A stretch of 38,411 bases of DNA from Agrilactobacillus fermenti (GCF_021030645.1 NZ_JACGCJ010000026.1:1-38411), one strand, 5' to 3'; shown: positions 14,916-24,368, numbered from the stretch's first letter. Numbers and translations are program-made. Notes: generated by a model not told the origin, from the sequence alone.

Positions 14916-16305
14916 TGCAAGTGAACCGCAAACAATGTTTGATAAAATTTGGCAACAGCATGTGGTCACGGGCGAACCTGGTGAACCACAATTGATGTAT
15001 GTGGATCTGCATCTAGTCCATGAAGTGACTTCCCCTCAAGCTTTTGAGGGCTTGCGAGCCACGCATCGGCGCGTGCGGCGGCCAGATAAGACTTTTGCCA
15101 CCATGGACCATAATGTACCTACGGAAGATGTCTTTAATGTCAAAGATGTGATCGCCCGCAAACAAATGCAGACGCTGCAAAAAAATGCGGCCGAATTTGG
15201 CGTTTCTTTAGCCAGCGTTGGTCAAGCAGAACAAGGCATCATTCACGTCATCGGTCCCCAGTTAGGTTTGACCCAGCCAGGTAAAATCATTGTTTGTGGT
15301 GACTCGCACACGTCTACCCACGGCGCTTTTGGGGCGATTGCCTTCGGTATTGGCACGTCCGAAGTAGAACATGTTTTTGCCACGCAAACCATTTGGCAGC
15401 AAAAGCCCAAAACCATGGGTATCCATATTCACGGACAATTACAACCCGGCGTAGGCGCCAAAGATGTGATCATGGTTTTGATCGGCCAACATGGCTTCTC
15501 TGGCTTCACCGGTTATGCTATTGAGTTTTATGGTGACGTGGTTGAAAATTTCTCCATGGCTGAACGTATGACCCTATGCAACATGGTTATTGAAGGCGGT
15601 GCTAAGATGGGCCAAGTTCGGCCTGATCAAACCACCTTTGCCTACCTAGCTGGCCGCAAGTATGCCCCCAAAGATATGGCTACAGCCATCCAGTATTGGT
15701 CGCAATTTTATACCGATGATCCGACTGCATATGATGAAGTGATCGATTTTGACGTCTCAGACTTAGCACCTTATGTCACGTGGGGTACGAATCCTGGCAT
15801 GGCCATTCCCATTGACCGTACTTTCCCCGAACCAAAAGATGTCAATGACCAAAAAGCTTATGACTATGTAGGCTTAAAACCCGGTGACAGTCCTTTAAAT
15901 ATCCCTATTGGCTTTGCTTTCTTCGGCTCCTGTACCAACGGCCGCTTAGAGGATCTGCGTAAAGCCGCCCATGTTTTGAAAGGCCAGCATGTAGCACCCG
16001 GATTAACCGCGTTAGTTGTTCCTGGCTCCATGGCTATCAAACGAGCCGCTGAAAAAGAAGGCCTAGATCAAATCTTTAAATCGGCTGGCTGCGACTGGCG
16101 GATGCCGGGTTGTTCTGCTTGCCTAGGTATGAATCCAGATCGTGTTCCTGCAGGCGTTCATAGTGCTTCTACCTCTAATCGTAACTTTGAAGGCCGTCAA
16201 GGTGCCGGCTCAATCACGCATCTAGCCAGTCCAGAAATGGTGGCTGCCGCTGCCATTCATGGTCATTTTGTCGATATTCGAAAGGAAGCCATCATTAATG
16301 GATAA
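14902..16305 (+). CDS. leuC: 3-isopropylmalate dehydratase large subunit (LeuC)
   Basis: This is the aconitase-like large subunit, 467 aa (normal). It isomerises 2- to 3-isopropylmalate together with LeuD. The [4Fe-4S] ligands are C344 ([11 protein letters not shown]), C404 and C407 ([12 protein letters not shown]). Other family blocks are [30 protein letters not shown] and the C-terminal [32 protein letters not shown] lies upstream of the ATG inside leuB. Its stop overlaps the leuD start by 8 nt. Confidence 0.96.
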   Translation: MSKINASEPQTMFDKIWQQHVVTGEPGEPQLMYVDLHLVHEVTSPQAFEGLRATHRRVRRPDKTFATMDHNVPTEDVFNVKDVIARKQMQTLQKNAAEFGVSLASVGQAEQGIIHVIGPQLGLTQPGKIIVCGDSHTSTHGAFGAIAFGIGTSEVEHVFATQTIWQQKPKTMGIHIHGQLQPGVGAKDVIMVLIGQHGFSGFTGYAIEFYGDVVENFSMAERMTLCNMVIEGGAKMGQVRPDQTTFAYLAGRKYAPKDMATAIQYWSQFYTDDPTAYDEVIDFDVSDLAPYVTWGTNPGMAIPIDRTFPEPKDVNDQKAYDYVGLKPGDSPLNIPIGFAFFGSCTNGRLEDLRKAAHVLKGQHVAPGLTALVVPGSMAIKRAAEKEGLDQIFKSAGCDWRMPGCSACLGMNPDRVPAGVHSASTSNRNFEGRQGAGSITHLASPEMVAAAAIHGHFVDIRKEAIING

Positions 16306-16924
16306 ATTTACAATTTTCACTGGTAAGCCAGCCGTCATCTACCGTAATGATATTGACACGGACCAGATCATCCCGAAACAATTTTTAAAAAATATTTTAC
16401 GCACAGGATACGGTCAAAGTCTATTTTATGACTGGCGTTATCAAAGTGACGGCCGCCCTAACCCTGCATTTATTTTAAATCAGCCGGCCTATCAAGATGC
16501 CCAAATTTTGATAGCTGGGACGAACTTCGGCAGTGGTTCTTCCCGAGAACACGCTGCTTGGGCTTTAATGGATTTTGGTTTTCGCGTGGTCATTGCTGAA
16601 AGTTTTGGCCCCATATTTTATAATAATGCCACCAAGAATGGCTTGCTGCCAATCAAACTCACTAAAGCAGAAGTCAAAAGTTTAAGCCAGGCAACCGATC
16701 AAGATCGAATCACTGTTGATCTCACGAATTTGACCGTTCAGTTTCGTGAGCAAACATTTCACTTTACGTTCGAACCCATGTACCGCTATAAATTTCTCAA
16801 TGGCTTAGATGATATTGATCTGACCTTAGCCCATGCTGATGAGATCGACCAATTCGAACAACAGTTACCTGATTTTGGTGCCGCTGCTCCCGGCGTACCA
16901 GTCAAAAGTACATTACACTCTTGA
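16298..16924 (+). CDS. leuD: 3-isopropylmalate dehydratase small subunit (LeuD)
   Basis: This is the small (swivel-domain) subunit, 208 aa (normal). Diagnostic motifs are [16 protein letters not shown] at the N-terminus, [17 protein letters not shown] and the segment [31 protein letters not shown] (16280-16287) precedes the ATG at 16298; an earlier in-frame start inside leuC has no ribosome binding site. It is the last gene of the operon. There is no clean terminator, only a small AACAC/GTGTT hairpin and repeat copy D downstream. ilv genes are not in the window. Confidence 0.95.
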   Translation: MDKFTIFTGKPAVIYRNDIDTDQIIPKQFLKNILRTGYGQSLFYDWRYQSDGRPNPAFILNQPAYQDAQILIAGTNFGSGSSREHAAWALMDFGFRVVIAESFGPIFYNNATKNGLLPIKLTKAEVKSLSQATDQDRITVDLTNLTVQFREQTFHFTFEPMYRYKFLNGLDDIDLTLAHADEIDQFEQQLPDFGAAAPGVPVKSTLHS

Positions 16925-16973
16925 AACACCCACCAATGTGTTAAACTGGACTTTGAATAATTGAAACCGTGAA

Positions 16974-17127
16974 GAGTGTGACCAAAGGCGGTTAATGACT
17001 GAGCACTAACAAGAATGGCGATAAATGGGGATCTTTCCATTTGAGACATGCGTCGTTAGGTGAAGTCATTGCCTTTGCGAACACGTTTCGTGTGACCAAA
17101 GGCGATTAGTGGCCGAGCACTAACAAA
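16974..17127 (+). repeat. Dispersed structured element, copy D, plus a truncated tandem copy
   Basis: The full copy (16974-17088) has stems CAAAGGC/GCCTTTG, AATGACT/AGTCATT (perfect 7 bp), CTAAC/GTTAG and AAATGG/CCATTT, and ends GAACACGTTT. A second copy starts at once (17089) but is cut after ...GAGCACTAACAA at 17127. The short copy shows that the element can be tandem and truncated. Confidence 0.8.
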
Positions 17128-17169
17128 ACCAGAAGCCAGACTCAAACACGGACTCAAAGGAGTTTGCAC

Positions 17170-17727
17170 ATGGAAAGTTTCGAGAAATATCATCCGATCA
17201 TGACCCCTCACTATACTTTAGATTGGCTAACGACTTTTACAGTCAAAGAAGTCTTTCAATTACGTCAAGACCAGACACTCGCTCAGGCAACGCGCCGACA
17301 GACTGATTCCACGCTGACCGATACCGTGCACTATATCAGTCAAACCATGCGTGAAGTCATGGGTAACCATAAACTATTATGGGGTATTCAAGACCGCAAA
17401 AGTACCACATTTCTAGGTACTTTTACATTTGAAAATTTCAATGCTGATGAAAATAGTGTTGAAGTTAGCTATGAATTATTACCCCAGTTTCAGCATCAGG
17501 GTATCATGTCTGAGATTTTGACACACATGACCCGCTTTGCATTTGATGAGTTAAATCTGAGTCAGCTCAAAGCTATCACTTATAAAGACCAATCGGATTC
17601 TAGTGCTTTACTAGAAAAAGTAGGTTTTCGCGTGCGTGAAGATCTAGCAATCCTAGATCATGACCCGCAAGTAAAGCCTGAGGACCTCGTCGTTTATGAT
17701 ATGACTCGTGCCGTGCCCTTTAAATGA
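17170..17727 (+). CDS. GNAT-family N-acetyltransferase (RimJ/RimL-like)
   Basis: This is a cytoplasmic acetyltransferase of 185 aa. The GNAT core is visible: VSYELLPQFQHQGIMSEILTHMTRFAFDEL corresponds to beta-4, the acetyl-CoA pyrophosphate loop (Q-x-x-G-I/M form) and the following helix; LSQLKAITYKDQSDSSALLEKVGFRVRED is the typical end (S-x-x-L-L-E-K-x-G-F). Relatives acetylate ribosomal protein N-termini or small molecules; the substrate cannot be told. AAAGGAG (17156-17162) supports ATG 17170 over the TTG at 17164. Confidence 0.82.
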   Translation: MESFEKYHPIMTPHYTLDWLTTFTVKEVFQLRQDQTLAQATRRQTDSTLTDTVHYISQTMREVMGNHKLLWGIQDRKSTTFLGTFTFENFNADENSVEVSYELLPQFQHQGIMSEILTHMTRFAFDELNLSQLKAITYKDQSDSSALLEKVGFRVREDLAILDHDPQVKPEDLVVYDMTRAVPFK

Positions 17728-17815
17728 TTTTGTTGTTATGTTCAAAGCAGACCTAAGACTGATGTAACTTGCGGCCACTTTTTGCATAATAAGTTTATGA
17801 AAGGACGTGTACACT

Positions 17816-18517
17816 ATGTTCATGCCATTTTATTTCGATTGGACCTTTATCTTAGTCATCTTTGGGCTCGTATTGTCAGGCCTTGCGTCAGCTTACGTGA
17901 ACAGTACGTTCCGTAAGTACGACCAATACGGCAGCCAAAAAGGCATTACTGCAACGGATGCAGCCCAGTATATTTTACAAGAAGCGGGCATCCATGACGT
18001 TCAGATCCAGCAGATTAGTGGTAACTTAACCGATAATTATAACTCCCAAAATAAAATGTTGAGTTTGTCAGAAGCGACTGCCAATTCCACATCAGTGGCC
18101 GCAATTGGCGTAGCTGCCCATGAAGTGGGCCATGCCATCCAAGATCACACGGGTTACGCGCCCCTTAAACTCCGCGCTGGTCTTGTGCCTTTAGCTAATA
18201 TTGGTACTTCTGTTTCTTTTCCACTAATTTTAGTCGGTGTTTTACTGAGCTGGAATCAAACGCTGATCAATATTGGTATTTTGGCTTTTTCGTTAGCTTT
18301 ACTTTTTCAATTGGTTACGTTGCCGGTGGAATTCAATGCCTCTATCCGCGCCGTTCGAATTTTATCCAGCGGTCCTTTATTGAATAGCGATGAAGTCCCA
18401 ATGGTTAAAAAAGTACTGACAGCAGCGGCACTCACATATGTTGCCGCCGCCCTATCTACTTTCTTACAGTTATTACGATTGATTTTGCTATTTGGTAATA
18501 ATCGGAACGATAATTAA
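17816..18517 (+). CDS. YugP-family membrane zinc metallopeptidase
   Basis: This is an integral membrane protein of 233 aa, family size. A TM segment occupies about 9-28, the zinc-peptidase motif HEVGH lies at 102-106 (AIGVAAHEVGHAIQDHTGY), and about three more TM segments follow. The family (B. subtilis YugP) has the HExxH signature of zinc proteases but an unknown substrate. GAAAGGA (17799-17805) precedes ATG 17816 by 10 nt; a GTG at 17807 is too close to it. A strong terminator follows. Confidence 0.88.
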   Translation: MFMPFYFDWTFILVIFGLVLSGLASAYVNSTFRKYDQYGSQKGITATDAAQYILQEAGIHDVQIQQISGNLTDNYNSQNKMLSLSEATANSTSVAAIGVAAHEVGHAIQDHTGYAPLKLRAGLVPLANIGTSVSFPLILVGVLLSWNQTLINIGILAFSLALLFQLVTLPVEFNASIRAVRILSSGPLLNSDEVPMVKKVLTAAALTYVAAALSTFLQLLRLILLFGNNRNDN

Positions 18518-18531
18518 TTAGCATATCTAAC

Positions 18532-18579
18532 AAAAACTATCTCTAAAAGGATTTAACATTTTAGAAGATAGTTTTTTTG
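18532..18579 (+). terminator. Rho-independent terminator after the YugP-like gene
   Basis: ACTATCTCTAAAA pairs with TTTTAGAAGATAGT around a 10-nt loop, followed by seven T. It also marks the left edge of the AT-rich acquired-looking segment. Confidence 0.8.
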
Positions 18580-18648
18580 TAAAGTATTAATATAAATGAT
18601 AGTATACAGTTATAATATATTTATCACTTTTAAATCAAGAGGTTTAAA

Positions 18649-19599
18649 TTGAAGAAAAAGAAAAATTTTATACCAATACTTATTGGTATCGCTATTTTGA
18701 TGGTCGTGTTAACTGTTAGCGCAATGATTAAAGTTAATTTAACTAATAAAGAATATGTCAACAAGCTCTATAAAACAGCTGTTTTTGATAAACATGTAAA
18801 CAAGGAAAGATGGTATCAACAATATAAGAATACGGTGATACTTACCAATGCAAAAATGAATAAAGTAGCTAAGCAAGCGAACAAACACGCTTTCATACAA
18901 CAAAATAAGCCATTACTAAAATCTCATGTTCTAAATAGTAAGCCGAAACAAAAAGAGCTCTATGGTTACGATGCCCTTATACTCCCTAATTTTAGTAATG
19001 ATAAATCTCAGGGAAAGGCACGATTTAATAAATATATTTACAAATCGAGAAAAATCATATATCGTGCTGCTAGTAAAAAAAGTGGACTGATAATTGATTT
19101 AAGGAATAATTTGGGTGGGTCATCAGAAGCGATGATACTGGCCATATCACCGTTTGAGCAAAATAACAAGGCACTTCTATATGAACAAATTAACGGAATA
19201 AACCACTCAATTGAATTATCTGCAAAAAAAAGTAATAAAGGTACAACTTTATTTTATAAGGCAAATGCCAATAATTTAACGGTTAAAGATGATTTTCATT
19301 CTGTAACTGTTTTAAAAGATAAAAAGTTAATGAAAACAAAAATAGCCGTTTTAATAAATAATAATACAGCAAGCGCAGCTGAATATGTTTTGTTAGCTTT
19401 AAAAGGAAATAAAAATGTAAAAGTTTTCGGTGCACCGACAGCAGGATACACTTCATCAAATACCAATTATAAGAAAATGACTTATCCAGCTGGGTGGCTC
19501 GTTGATGCCAATAAACAAAAAATTTATAGAAACGATCCTATTCAACCAGATGTCAATGGGGTAAACAAGAAAAATATAAAAAAATGGTTAAATAATTAA
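18649..19599 (+). CDS. S41-family (CtpA/tricorn-like) peptidase-like membrane-anchored protein
   Basis: The product is 316 aa, starting at a TTG behind AAGAGG. An N-terminal Lys-rich signal anchor (about 8-27) puts the domain outside the cell. The S41 core is seen as GLIIDLRNNLGG (146-157), IAVLINNNTASAAEYVLLALKGNKNVKVFGAPTAGYTSS (232-270) and a C-terminal DPIQPDV. S242 in TASAAE fits the nucleophile. The Lys of CtpA-type enzymes is not present in the APTAGY segment, so it is more like the tricorn-type S41 proteins. There is no PDZ domain. Codon use is AT-rich, as in the neighbouring bacteriocin-type genes, so it may belong to the same acquired block, though it is convergent with them. Substrate unknown. 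Confidence 0.75.
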   Translation: MKKKKNFIPILIGIAILMVVLTVSAMIKVNLTNKEYVNKLYKTAVFDKHVNKERWYQQYKNTVILTNAKMNKVAKQANKHAFIQQNKPLLKSHVLNSKPKQKELYGYDALILPNFSNDKSQGKARFNKYIYKSRKIIYRAASKKSGLIIDLRNNLGGSSEAMILAISPFEQNNKALLYEQINGINHSIELSAKKSNKGTTLFYKANANNLTVKDDFHSVTVLKDKKLMKTKIAVLINNNTASAAEYVLLALKGNKNVKVFGAPTAGYTSSNTNYKKMTYPAGWLVDANKQKIYRNDPIQPDVNGVNKKNIKKWLNN

Positions 19600-19661
19600 T
19601 CAAAACAACTTGTCAAACTGGTGATTTTCTCTGAGATTATAAATCCTGATTACTCGAAAGT

Positions 19662-19741
19662 GAGGCAAAAGATACAACTAAAAACCGTGCCTGAAAACAA
19701 ATTTGCTTTCAGGCACGGTTTTTAGTTGTATCTTTTGTCTC
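19662..19741. terminator. 80-bp near-perfect palindrome acting as two-way terminator
   Basis: Arms of about 36 nt (starting GAGGCAAAAGATACAAC, then AAAAACCGTGCCTGAAA) are complementary, with one mismatch in the outer part and a small loop. It lies between the convergent S41 gene and the ABC gene. It is related to the hairpin at 24369-24416 (GTGACTGAAA/TTTCAGTCAC). Confidence 0.8.
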
Positions 19742-19773
19742 GTTACCTTATTAACCCCAAAAACAACATACGA

Positions 19774-20415
19774 TCATCTTGGATAAGCAATATGAATATT
19801 TTTTGTGGCTGCCTTAATCAATCTAGCATCATGCGTTGCAACAATAACGATTTTGCCGCTATTGGCGAATTCTTTAAGCAGCGTAACGATTGCCTCAGCA
19901 TTATGGTCATCAAGTGAACTTGTTGGCTCATCTGCCAATAATACCTCTGGCTCACGTAAAAGCGCCCGGGCAACACCTAATCGTTGTTTTTCCCCACCAG
20001 ATAATGTTAAGACCGGTTGATTCACTGAGACGTTTAGATTAACTTTCTGTAAAACTGCCATAATTTTATTTTGACGCTCAGTTTGACTAACTTTTGAAGT
20101 GAATGCAATATTCAAATTTTTTTGAACATCCGCTTCTTCAAAAAGACCATAGTTTTGGAAAATAAACCCAAATTTATGCTTACGAATTTTTGTAGCAGTT
20201 CCGCCTCTAGGATTTGTGAACGTATAATTATCAAATTGGAGAAAGCCATCATTCCAATTCTCAAGTAAGCCAATAATACTCAGTAACGTCGTCTTCCCAG
20301 AACCACTTTCCCCCGTAATCGCAACAAAGTCCTTTGGGTGCAGACTTTCGGAAATATTTGTGAACAGTTCTTTATCTTTAATTGCTTTGCTTAGATTTTT
20401 AATTTTAATTTCCAT
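19774..20415 (-). CDS. ABC transporter ATP-binding protein, lactococcin 972 export group type
   Basis: This is a single ABC ATPase of 213 aa: Walker A GESGSGKTT (35-43), Q-loop FQNYGLFEEADV, signature LSGGEKQR (138-145), Walker B VLLADEPTSSLD (158-169) and the switch His in VATHDARL. The short size, the Q-loop sequence and the position directly behind a large seven-TM-type protein match the lactococcin-972 locus pattern (precursor, membrane protein, ATPase). It probably powers export of, or self-protection against, the peptide. AAGGAG overlaps the end of the upstream gene; the gap is 4 nt. AT-rich. Confidence 0.85.
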   Translation of the reverse strand: MEIKIKNLSKAIKDKELFTNISESLHPKDFVAITGESGSGKTTLLSIIGLLENWNDGFLQFDNYTFTNPRGGTATKIRKHKFGFIFQNYGLFEEADVQKNLNIAFTSKVSQTERQNKIMAVLQKVNLNVSVNQPVLTLSGGEKQRLGVARALLREPEVLLADEPTSSLDDHNAEAIVTLLKEFANSGKIVIVATHDARLIKAATKNIHIAYPR

Positions 20416-20419
20416 TGAG

Positions 20420-22498
20420 CTACTCCTTAAAAAGATTCTTTACTGAAATATTTTTGAAGTGTCTTAATAAAAGTACCCCTACGACAGTATCAACAATAGA
20501 AAAGAAAATAATATTGATTACCCCGCCAATACTGTATATACGAAGAACCTGAGCGATTAAAAGTATGATTTGCACCACATTTATGACAATAATTGGCCAG
20601 TAAACCGCAAACATAGATCTTCCATTAAGACTATGAATTGCTATTTTGCGGCCATTTGCAAGCGAAAATAATTGGTAGAAATAAAAGATAATCACAATAC
20701 TAAAGACAAATATCACTGATAATTGTAATTTATAAACCAGTGTTCCCCCCAGCGTAGCATTAAATACAACACCCGGTAATTGATTTTCTGGGATGATCGA
20801 CTGTAAATTATCTTCAAGATGATACTTTTTCAATAATGGTAGTATTTCTTTATAAAACTTTTGTGGACTCGTACCCTTTGTTGGAATTTTTAACGCATTG
20901 TGGTAATCATCCAGGCTTGATAAAAATGGCCTATCACCTGAAACAGAGTTATTAATGGTATTGACAAATATTGTCCTTGGGACTGGAATGGTTACATTAG
21001 GTACCCCATAAGTCTGCATTTTTTGATTGTTTTTGATGTATATCACTTTAAAGCTTTTACCTTGATAAACGTTGTCCAAATCTTTTTTCAAATTAACAAT
21101 CTGAGCTTCATACTTTTCAGGAATGAGTACAATTCTTTCGCGTTCGTACATTGATATCTTCAGCCGTCTGCCATTTTTATCAACCAAGGGATTATATTTA
21201 AGGTAATTTGAATTTATACTAAAACTTGATCCCATTGTTAAATTAGTGTCTAACACTTCTGGATCTGAAATAACCCCACCCATTTCAGTAATTTTATTAT
21301 ATAGCGCATTCTCAATACCAATCTGCACACCGTGGTCATCTTTATCAAATTCAATCGCATCAAAGCCAACCGATACAGGATAAAGATTCATAAAAAGATT
21401 CGAACTTTTATCCTGATTTTTTTCCAAATACGATGCAAAGTTTGAAGTCACCGGAGCTATAATACTTACCGTTAAAGAAATAAGCAATATTTTTAATATA
21501 CCGAATGCCCAAATGAACTGGGGTTTTAGCTTGTAAACAGATTTTGTCGTTTTAAAAGATTCCCAATATACAATTTTAACCGTTACAATTAATAAGGCTA
21601 GGCCCACAGCAATAGCTAAAATAGCAGTTGAGAAAAAGGAAAGGGCTACAGTTCGAAAAATGAAGGCAACAAGAATCATACCTAAAATTGAAATAATCGT
21701 TAAATTTCGGCCAATGGTTCGCCACATAATAGTACTCGTATCAAGGCCTAATGATGCATATACTTTTATCCTTTGAAATAGAAGAACGCCATACCATGTG
21801 ATTAAACAAATAAATAAGATAAATGATAGCCCTAAGACAATTTTAAGGTCAAAAAAAGTGTCAGTTGCCCCATAAGGAAATTTGGGTGTTTTTTCGAAAT
21901 CTACCTGCGCAAATTTTGTGTTAAATTCACGATTGAAATTTGCTCGAACACTGTTTAGAAATTGTTCTTTATCATAATTTGATTGGCTATCAATAAAATA
22001 ATAGCCATCTAAATAATTCGGTGCTTTTTTAAACGATGAGATGGTTATATAATCGCGATTCGAGATAAAGGGTAACCTTGTGTTTGATTTTATTTCGGGA
22101 TCATTGCTATATACGGTGCCCCGGTTAATTTTCCAAGTAGAGGCCCCCAACTTCTTAACCATATCAGACTGTTTTTCAGCTAAAGTATAAAAAAACATGT
22201 GCGTTGCATCCGTATGAAAAAGACCATTTGGTTGTAATTTAGGCGCCAAGCTAACGGCAACAAACACCACATTAACACCAGTTTGCTTATGTGCTGCTAA
22301 TAAAACTTTTTTGACAGACCCAACGGACGTCACCTGCGTTACATTAGAAGGCGTTGGTAAAGCGAATTGTGGGTAATTATGGGCTACATTCATATTTTTA
22401 TTAATCAAATAAGACTCATGGCTCTTATTTGAAACAATCCCGATCAATAAAATCATGAATAAGGTGGTCAAATAAATCAATAAACGGATATATTTCAT
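20420..22498 (-). CDS. Bacteriocin-associated integral membrane protein (putative immunity/export, lactococcin 972 type)
   Basis: This is a 692-aa membrane protein. TM1 lies at about 5-23, followed by a large extracytoplasmic region (about 30-215). A cluster of four TM segments (about 220-360) follows, then a second large outside domain (about 370-590) and three TM segments at the C-terminus (about 600-685). This 1+3/4+3 topology with big outer loops fits the bacteriocin-associated seven-TM immunity family and is also FtsX/MacB-like, working with the ATPase that follows. GGGGGAG (22505-22511) precedes ATG 22498. The gene is intact although the precursor gene upstream looks broken. The 290-bp gap to the precursor remnant has no other convincing ORF. 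Confidence 0.82.
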   Translation of the reverse strand: MKYIRLLIYLTTLFMILLIGIVSNKSHESYLINKNMNVAHNYPQFALPTPSNVTQVTSVGSVKKVLLAAHKQTGVNVVFVAVSLAPKLQPNGLFHTDATHMFFYTLAEKQSDMVKKLGASTWKINRGTVYSNDPEIKSNTRLPFISNRDYITISSFKKAPNYLDGYYFIDSQSNYDKEQFLNSVRANFNREFNTKFAQVDFEKTPKFPYGATDTFFDLKIVLGLSFILFICLITWYGVLLFQRIKVYASLGLDTSTIMWRTIGRNLTIISILGMILVAFIFRTVALSFFSTAILAIAVGLALLIVTVKIVYWESFKTTKSVYKLKPQFIWAFGILKILLISLTVSIIAPVTSNFASYLEKNQDKSSNLFMNLYPVSVGFDAIEFDKDDHGVQIGIENALYNKITEMGGVISDPEVLDTNLTMGSSFSINSNYLKYNPLVDKNGRRLKISMYERERIVLIPEKYEAQIVNLKKDLDNVYQGKSFKVIYIKNNQKMQTYGVPNVTIPVPRTIFVNTINNSVSGDRPFLSSLDDYHNALKIPTKGTSPQKFYKEILPLLKKYHLEDNLQSIIPENQLPGVVFNATLGGTLVYKLQLSVIFVFSIVIIFYFYQLFSLANGRKIAIHSLNGRSMFAVYWPIIVINVVQIILLIAQVLRIYSIGGVINIIFFSIVDTVVGVLLLRHFKNISVKNLFKE

Positions 22499-22787
22499 AA
22501 TGATCTCCCCCAATATAGTGTACATAGTATGTGTCCACTTTGTATCTGAAGTGTTAACCCAAATACAAGTACTGATTTGGGCATGCTTCAGTACAATCCC
22601 TTTTTTCTAATCGGTTAAATAGTGACCATTGTGGCGTTTGATGACAATCTTACTGTACAGAATTCCAACTGAAAATCCTGTTATTTGTATCCACTTTATA
22701 AATAGCTAAGAGAAAAAAATAAGTGTCTCTGGACTAATTCATCCGTCGACACTAAAAAACATGACATAGAATAATTAATTGTTAAAT

Positions 22788-23047
22788 TTAAACGTATTTT
22801 ATCCATAATTCTCCTCTAGGCTCAATCATAGAATTCTCCGGAAGAAGTGATGGATCGGATGCTTGGACTACTTTACCAGAATCATCGAAGGTCACAGATC
22901 CCTCAGATTGTGTTAAAGAATTAATCGGAATCTCATAGCTCGAACTTGCAAAAGTTTTACCCGAAAGAAAGAAAAGAGAAAAAGAAAAAATAAAAATCAT
23001 CGCAAACACAATAACCCTTACATCTTTAAGCATAGTCATTTTTTCAT
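22788..23047 (-). pseudogene. Bacteriocin-like precursor (lactococcin 972-type), probably decayed
   Basis: An 83-codon frame (from ATG 23039) has a signal peptide (VIVFAMIFIFSFSLFFLSGKTFASS), a propeptide-like part with GSVTFDDSGKVVQASDP, and ends EPRGELWIKYV. Lactococcin-972-type precursors have the same order, then a mature part beginning with G-G-x-W-x-Y-G. Here the frame stops right at that point, so the mature peptide is missing. The start is also doubtful: the well-placed ATG at 23047 (behind AAGGGGGAG) reads M-K-K-stop, and one extra A in the A-run would join it in frame to the 83-codon ORF. Both observations suggest decay. Position ahead of the export/immunity genes supports the family guess; sequence identity alone does not prove it. 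Confidence 0.55.
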
Positions 23048-23092
23048 GGCTAGCTCCCCCTTAAAATAAATTTGCAGACATCTCGCAGAGTT

Positions 23093-23129
23093 AGTGTAGC
23101 ACTTTTTTAAAAAAATACAAGCGTTTTCA
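23093..23129 (-). promoter_or_regulatory. Promoter of the bacteriocin-type gene with overlapping cre-like site
   Basis: On the minus strand TTGTAT (23115-23120) and TACACT (23093-23098) are separated by 16 bp. TGAAAACGCTTGTA (23116-23129) matches the catabolite-responsive element consensus at all but one fixed position and overlaps the -35, which would suit CcpA repression. Inferred. Confidence 0.5.
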
Positions 23130-23260
23130 AATGTTTATTTTATTAATTTTTGTTTACTTATTATATTTATTTTAAGAATTAAAAAAGTATCTTATTATTT
23201 TTAAATTAATTAAATATTTATTCATTGTAATTCTGTATATTAATAAAAAACACTTTGGTT

Positions 23261-23348
23261 TGAGGTTTTGAGGTTTTGAGGTTTTGAGGTTTTGAGGTTT
23301 TGAGGTTTTGAGGTTTTGAGGTTTTGAGGTTTTGAGGTTTTGAGGTTT
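23261..23348. repeat. Eleven tandem copies of TGAGGTTT
   Basis: An uninterrupted 88-bp array of the octamer, with no base change between units. It lies about 130 bp upstream of the promoter of the bacteriocin-type gene, in a 900-bp AT-rich stretch with no convincing gene. The unit is not a multiple of three and is outside any ORF. The surrounding 23349-23690 shows nothing else that I can identify. Confidence 0.95.
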
Positions 23349-23690
23349 CTAAGATTAACAACTTCATTCAAGTACTAATGGAAACCAAAATAATAACAAA
23401 AGCGATTATCAAAATAGCCTGACTCCGATTTAATATCGAAATAAAGCCACTAATTTGGGTTCTATTGATTATCTAACTTTTTTGTACTTCGACTTGACTT
23501 CCCATCCTGACTCTTGGAAAGCCTTCGTATTCATCAAATATAATTCTCTACTAATACTGAACTGTATTGCCACCTGAAAAAGAATTATTTGTTTTATTTA
23601 TTCCTATCTCTAGGAGTCAACATCATAGATACTTGCTCATTTATTAACTATAAATAACTAAACAGAATCACTCTCCAAATCTTTCAAGTT

Positions 23691-23787
23691 TCGAGAGCAG
23701 GGTACAACAACCAAGCATTAACAAGAATCACGACAAGCGCCAATTTTTCAATTTAAGTGAGGTCCTTTTCTTTTGTAACACGTTTAA
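23691..23787 (+). repeat. Degenerate dispersed structured element, copy E
   Basis: It keeps GAGAGCAG, CATTAACAAGAATCACGA and the 3' end TTTTGTAACACGTTTAA of the family, but the right half of the fold is mostly lost. It indicates an old copy inside the AT-rich block. Confidence 0.6.
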
Positions 23788-23973
23788 TCAACAAACATTT
23801 ATAATTAAAACACTAGCCCTATTTTCACAAGGCATTTCTTTCACGTAAGAATTGAGTTAGACCTTCTCTGTCTATAATTGGAAGACCCCCAATCTTCTGA
23901 ATATGTCGCGTTCGAGAAAGATATAAAAGATATGGGACCTATAGCAAGCTATGACGGAGGCTCTAAGCCAACG

Positions 23974-24248
23974 TCACTGGTGGGCATCGTAGTGGGCATC
24001 GCTATTTTCTAGCAGATAATGGTCAACTTCTCTAGGATCTTTAATCACAGGAATATTTGTCTGACGAACTTGCTGTCCGAGTTCAAAGTTTAATCGTTCA
24101 CTCTTGGTTTGAGCCAGGTCAAATGGGACACGACCTTCGGCAACAACCTTTTTTAGTAAGGTATTAATGAGCACCGATTGAAATCATCATAGAGATCTGC
24201 ATCAACTTCCACTTGAATCCACTTTTTATTTTTATTCGTACTAGCCAT
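23974..24248 (-). pseudogene. RelB/DinJ-type antitoxin with internal deletion and frameshift
   Basis: The gene starts at ATG 24248 behind GAGGTG with a normal RelB/DinJ N-terminus (KKWIQVEVDADLYDDFNR). It then shifts out of frame, and the C-terminal part continues in another frame as LINTLLKKVVAEGRVPFDLAQ, the usual dimer/DNA-binding region. About 10-15 residues of the ribbon-helix-helix loop are missing at the junction near 24172. The tail has a duplicated DAHYDAH. No toxin gene of the RelE/YafQ type can be seen downstream, so the module is a remnant. Confidence 0.7.
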
Positions 24249-24368
24249 ACTGATCACCTCGAGGGTATTATAGTATTATATTACTCATTAAATCTCATAT
24301 TGGTTTACATAGGCTCATATATCGAGTAACTATCTATGCTAAAGTTGTAAAGTTTTATCACTATATAT

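Noticed and set aside
22545-22787. Mature bacteriocin part in a shifted frame after the precursor ORF
   Set aside because: Other frames here give short peptides without the expected W-x-Y-G start, repeated SxH or C-terminal Y-Y motif; the similarity was too weak to call.
23261-23348. CRISPR array
   Set aside because: Units are 8 bp and directly adjacent with no spacers; it is a simple tandem repeat.
23400-23690. Short minus-strand peptide ORF of about 21 aa in the AT-rich gap
   Set aside because: No ribosome binding site and no recognisable motif; likely chance.
23880-24010. Plus-strand open frame across the antitoxin remnant region (contains FEKDIKDMGPIASYDGG)
   Set aside because: No start with a ribosome binding site, no known motif, and it overlaps the better-supported antitoxin pseudogene.
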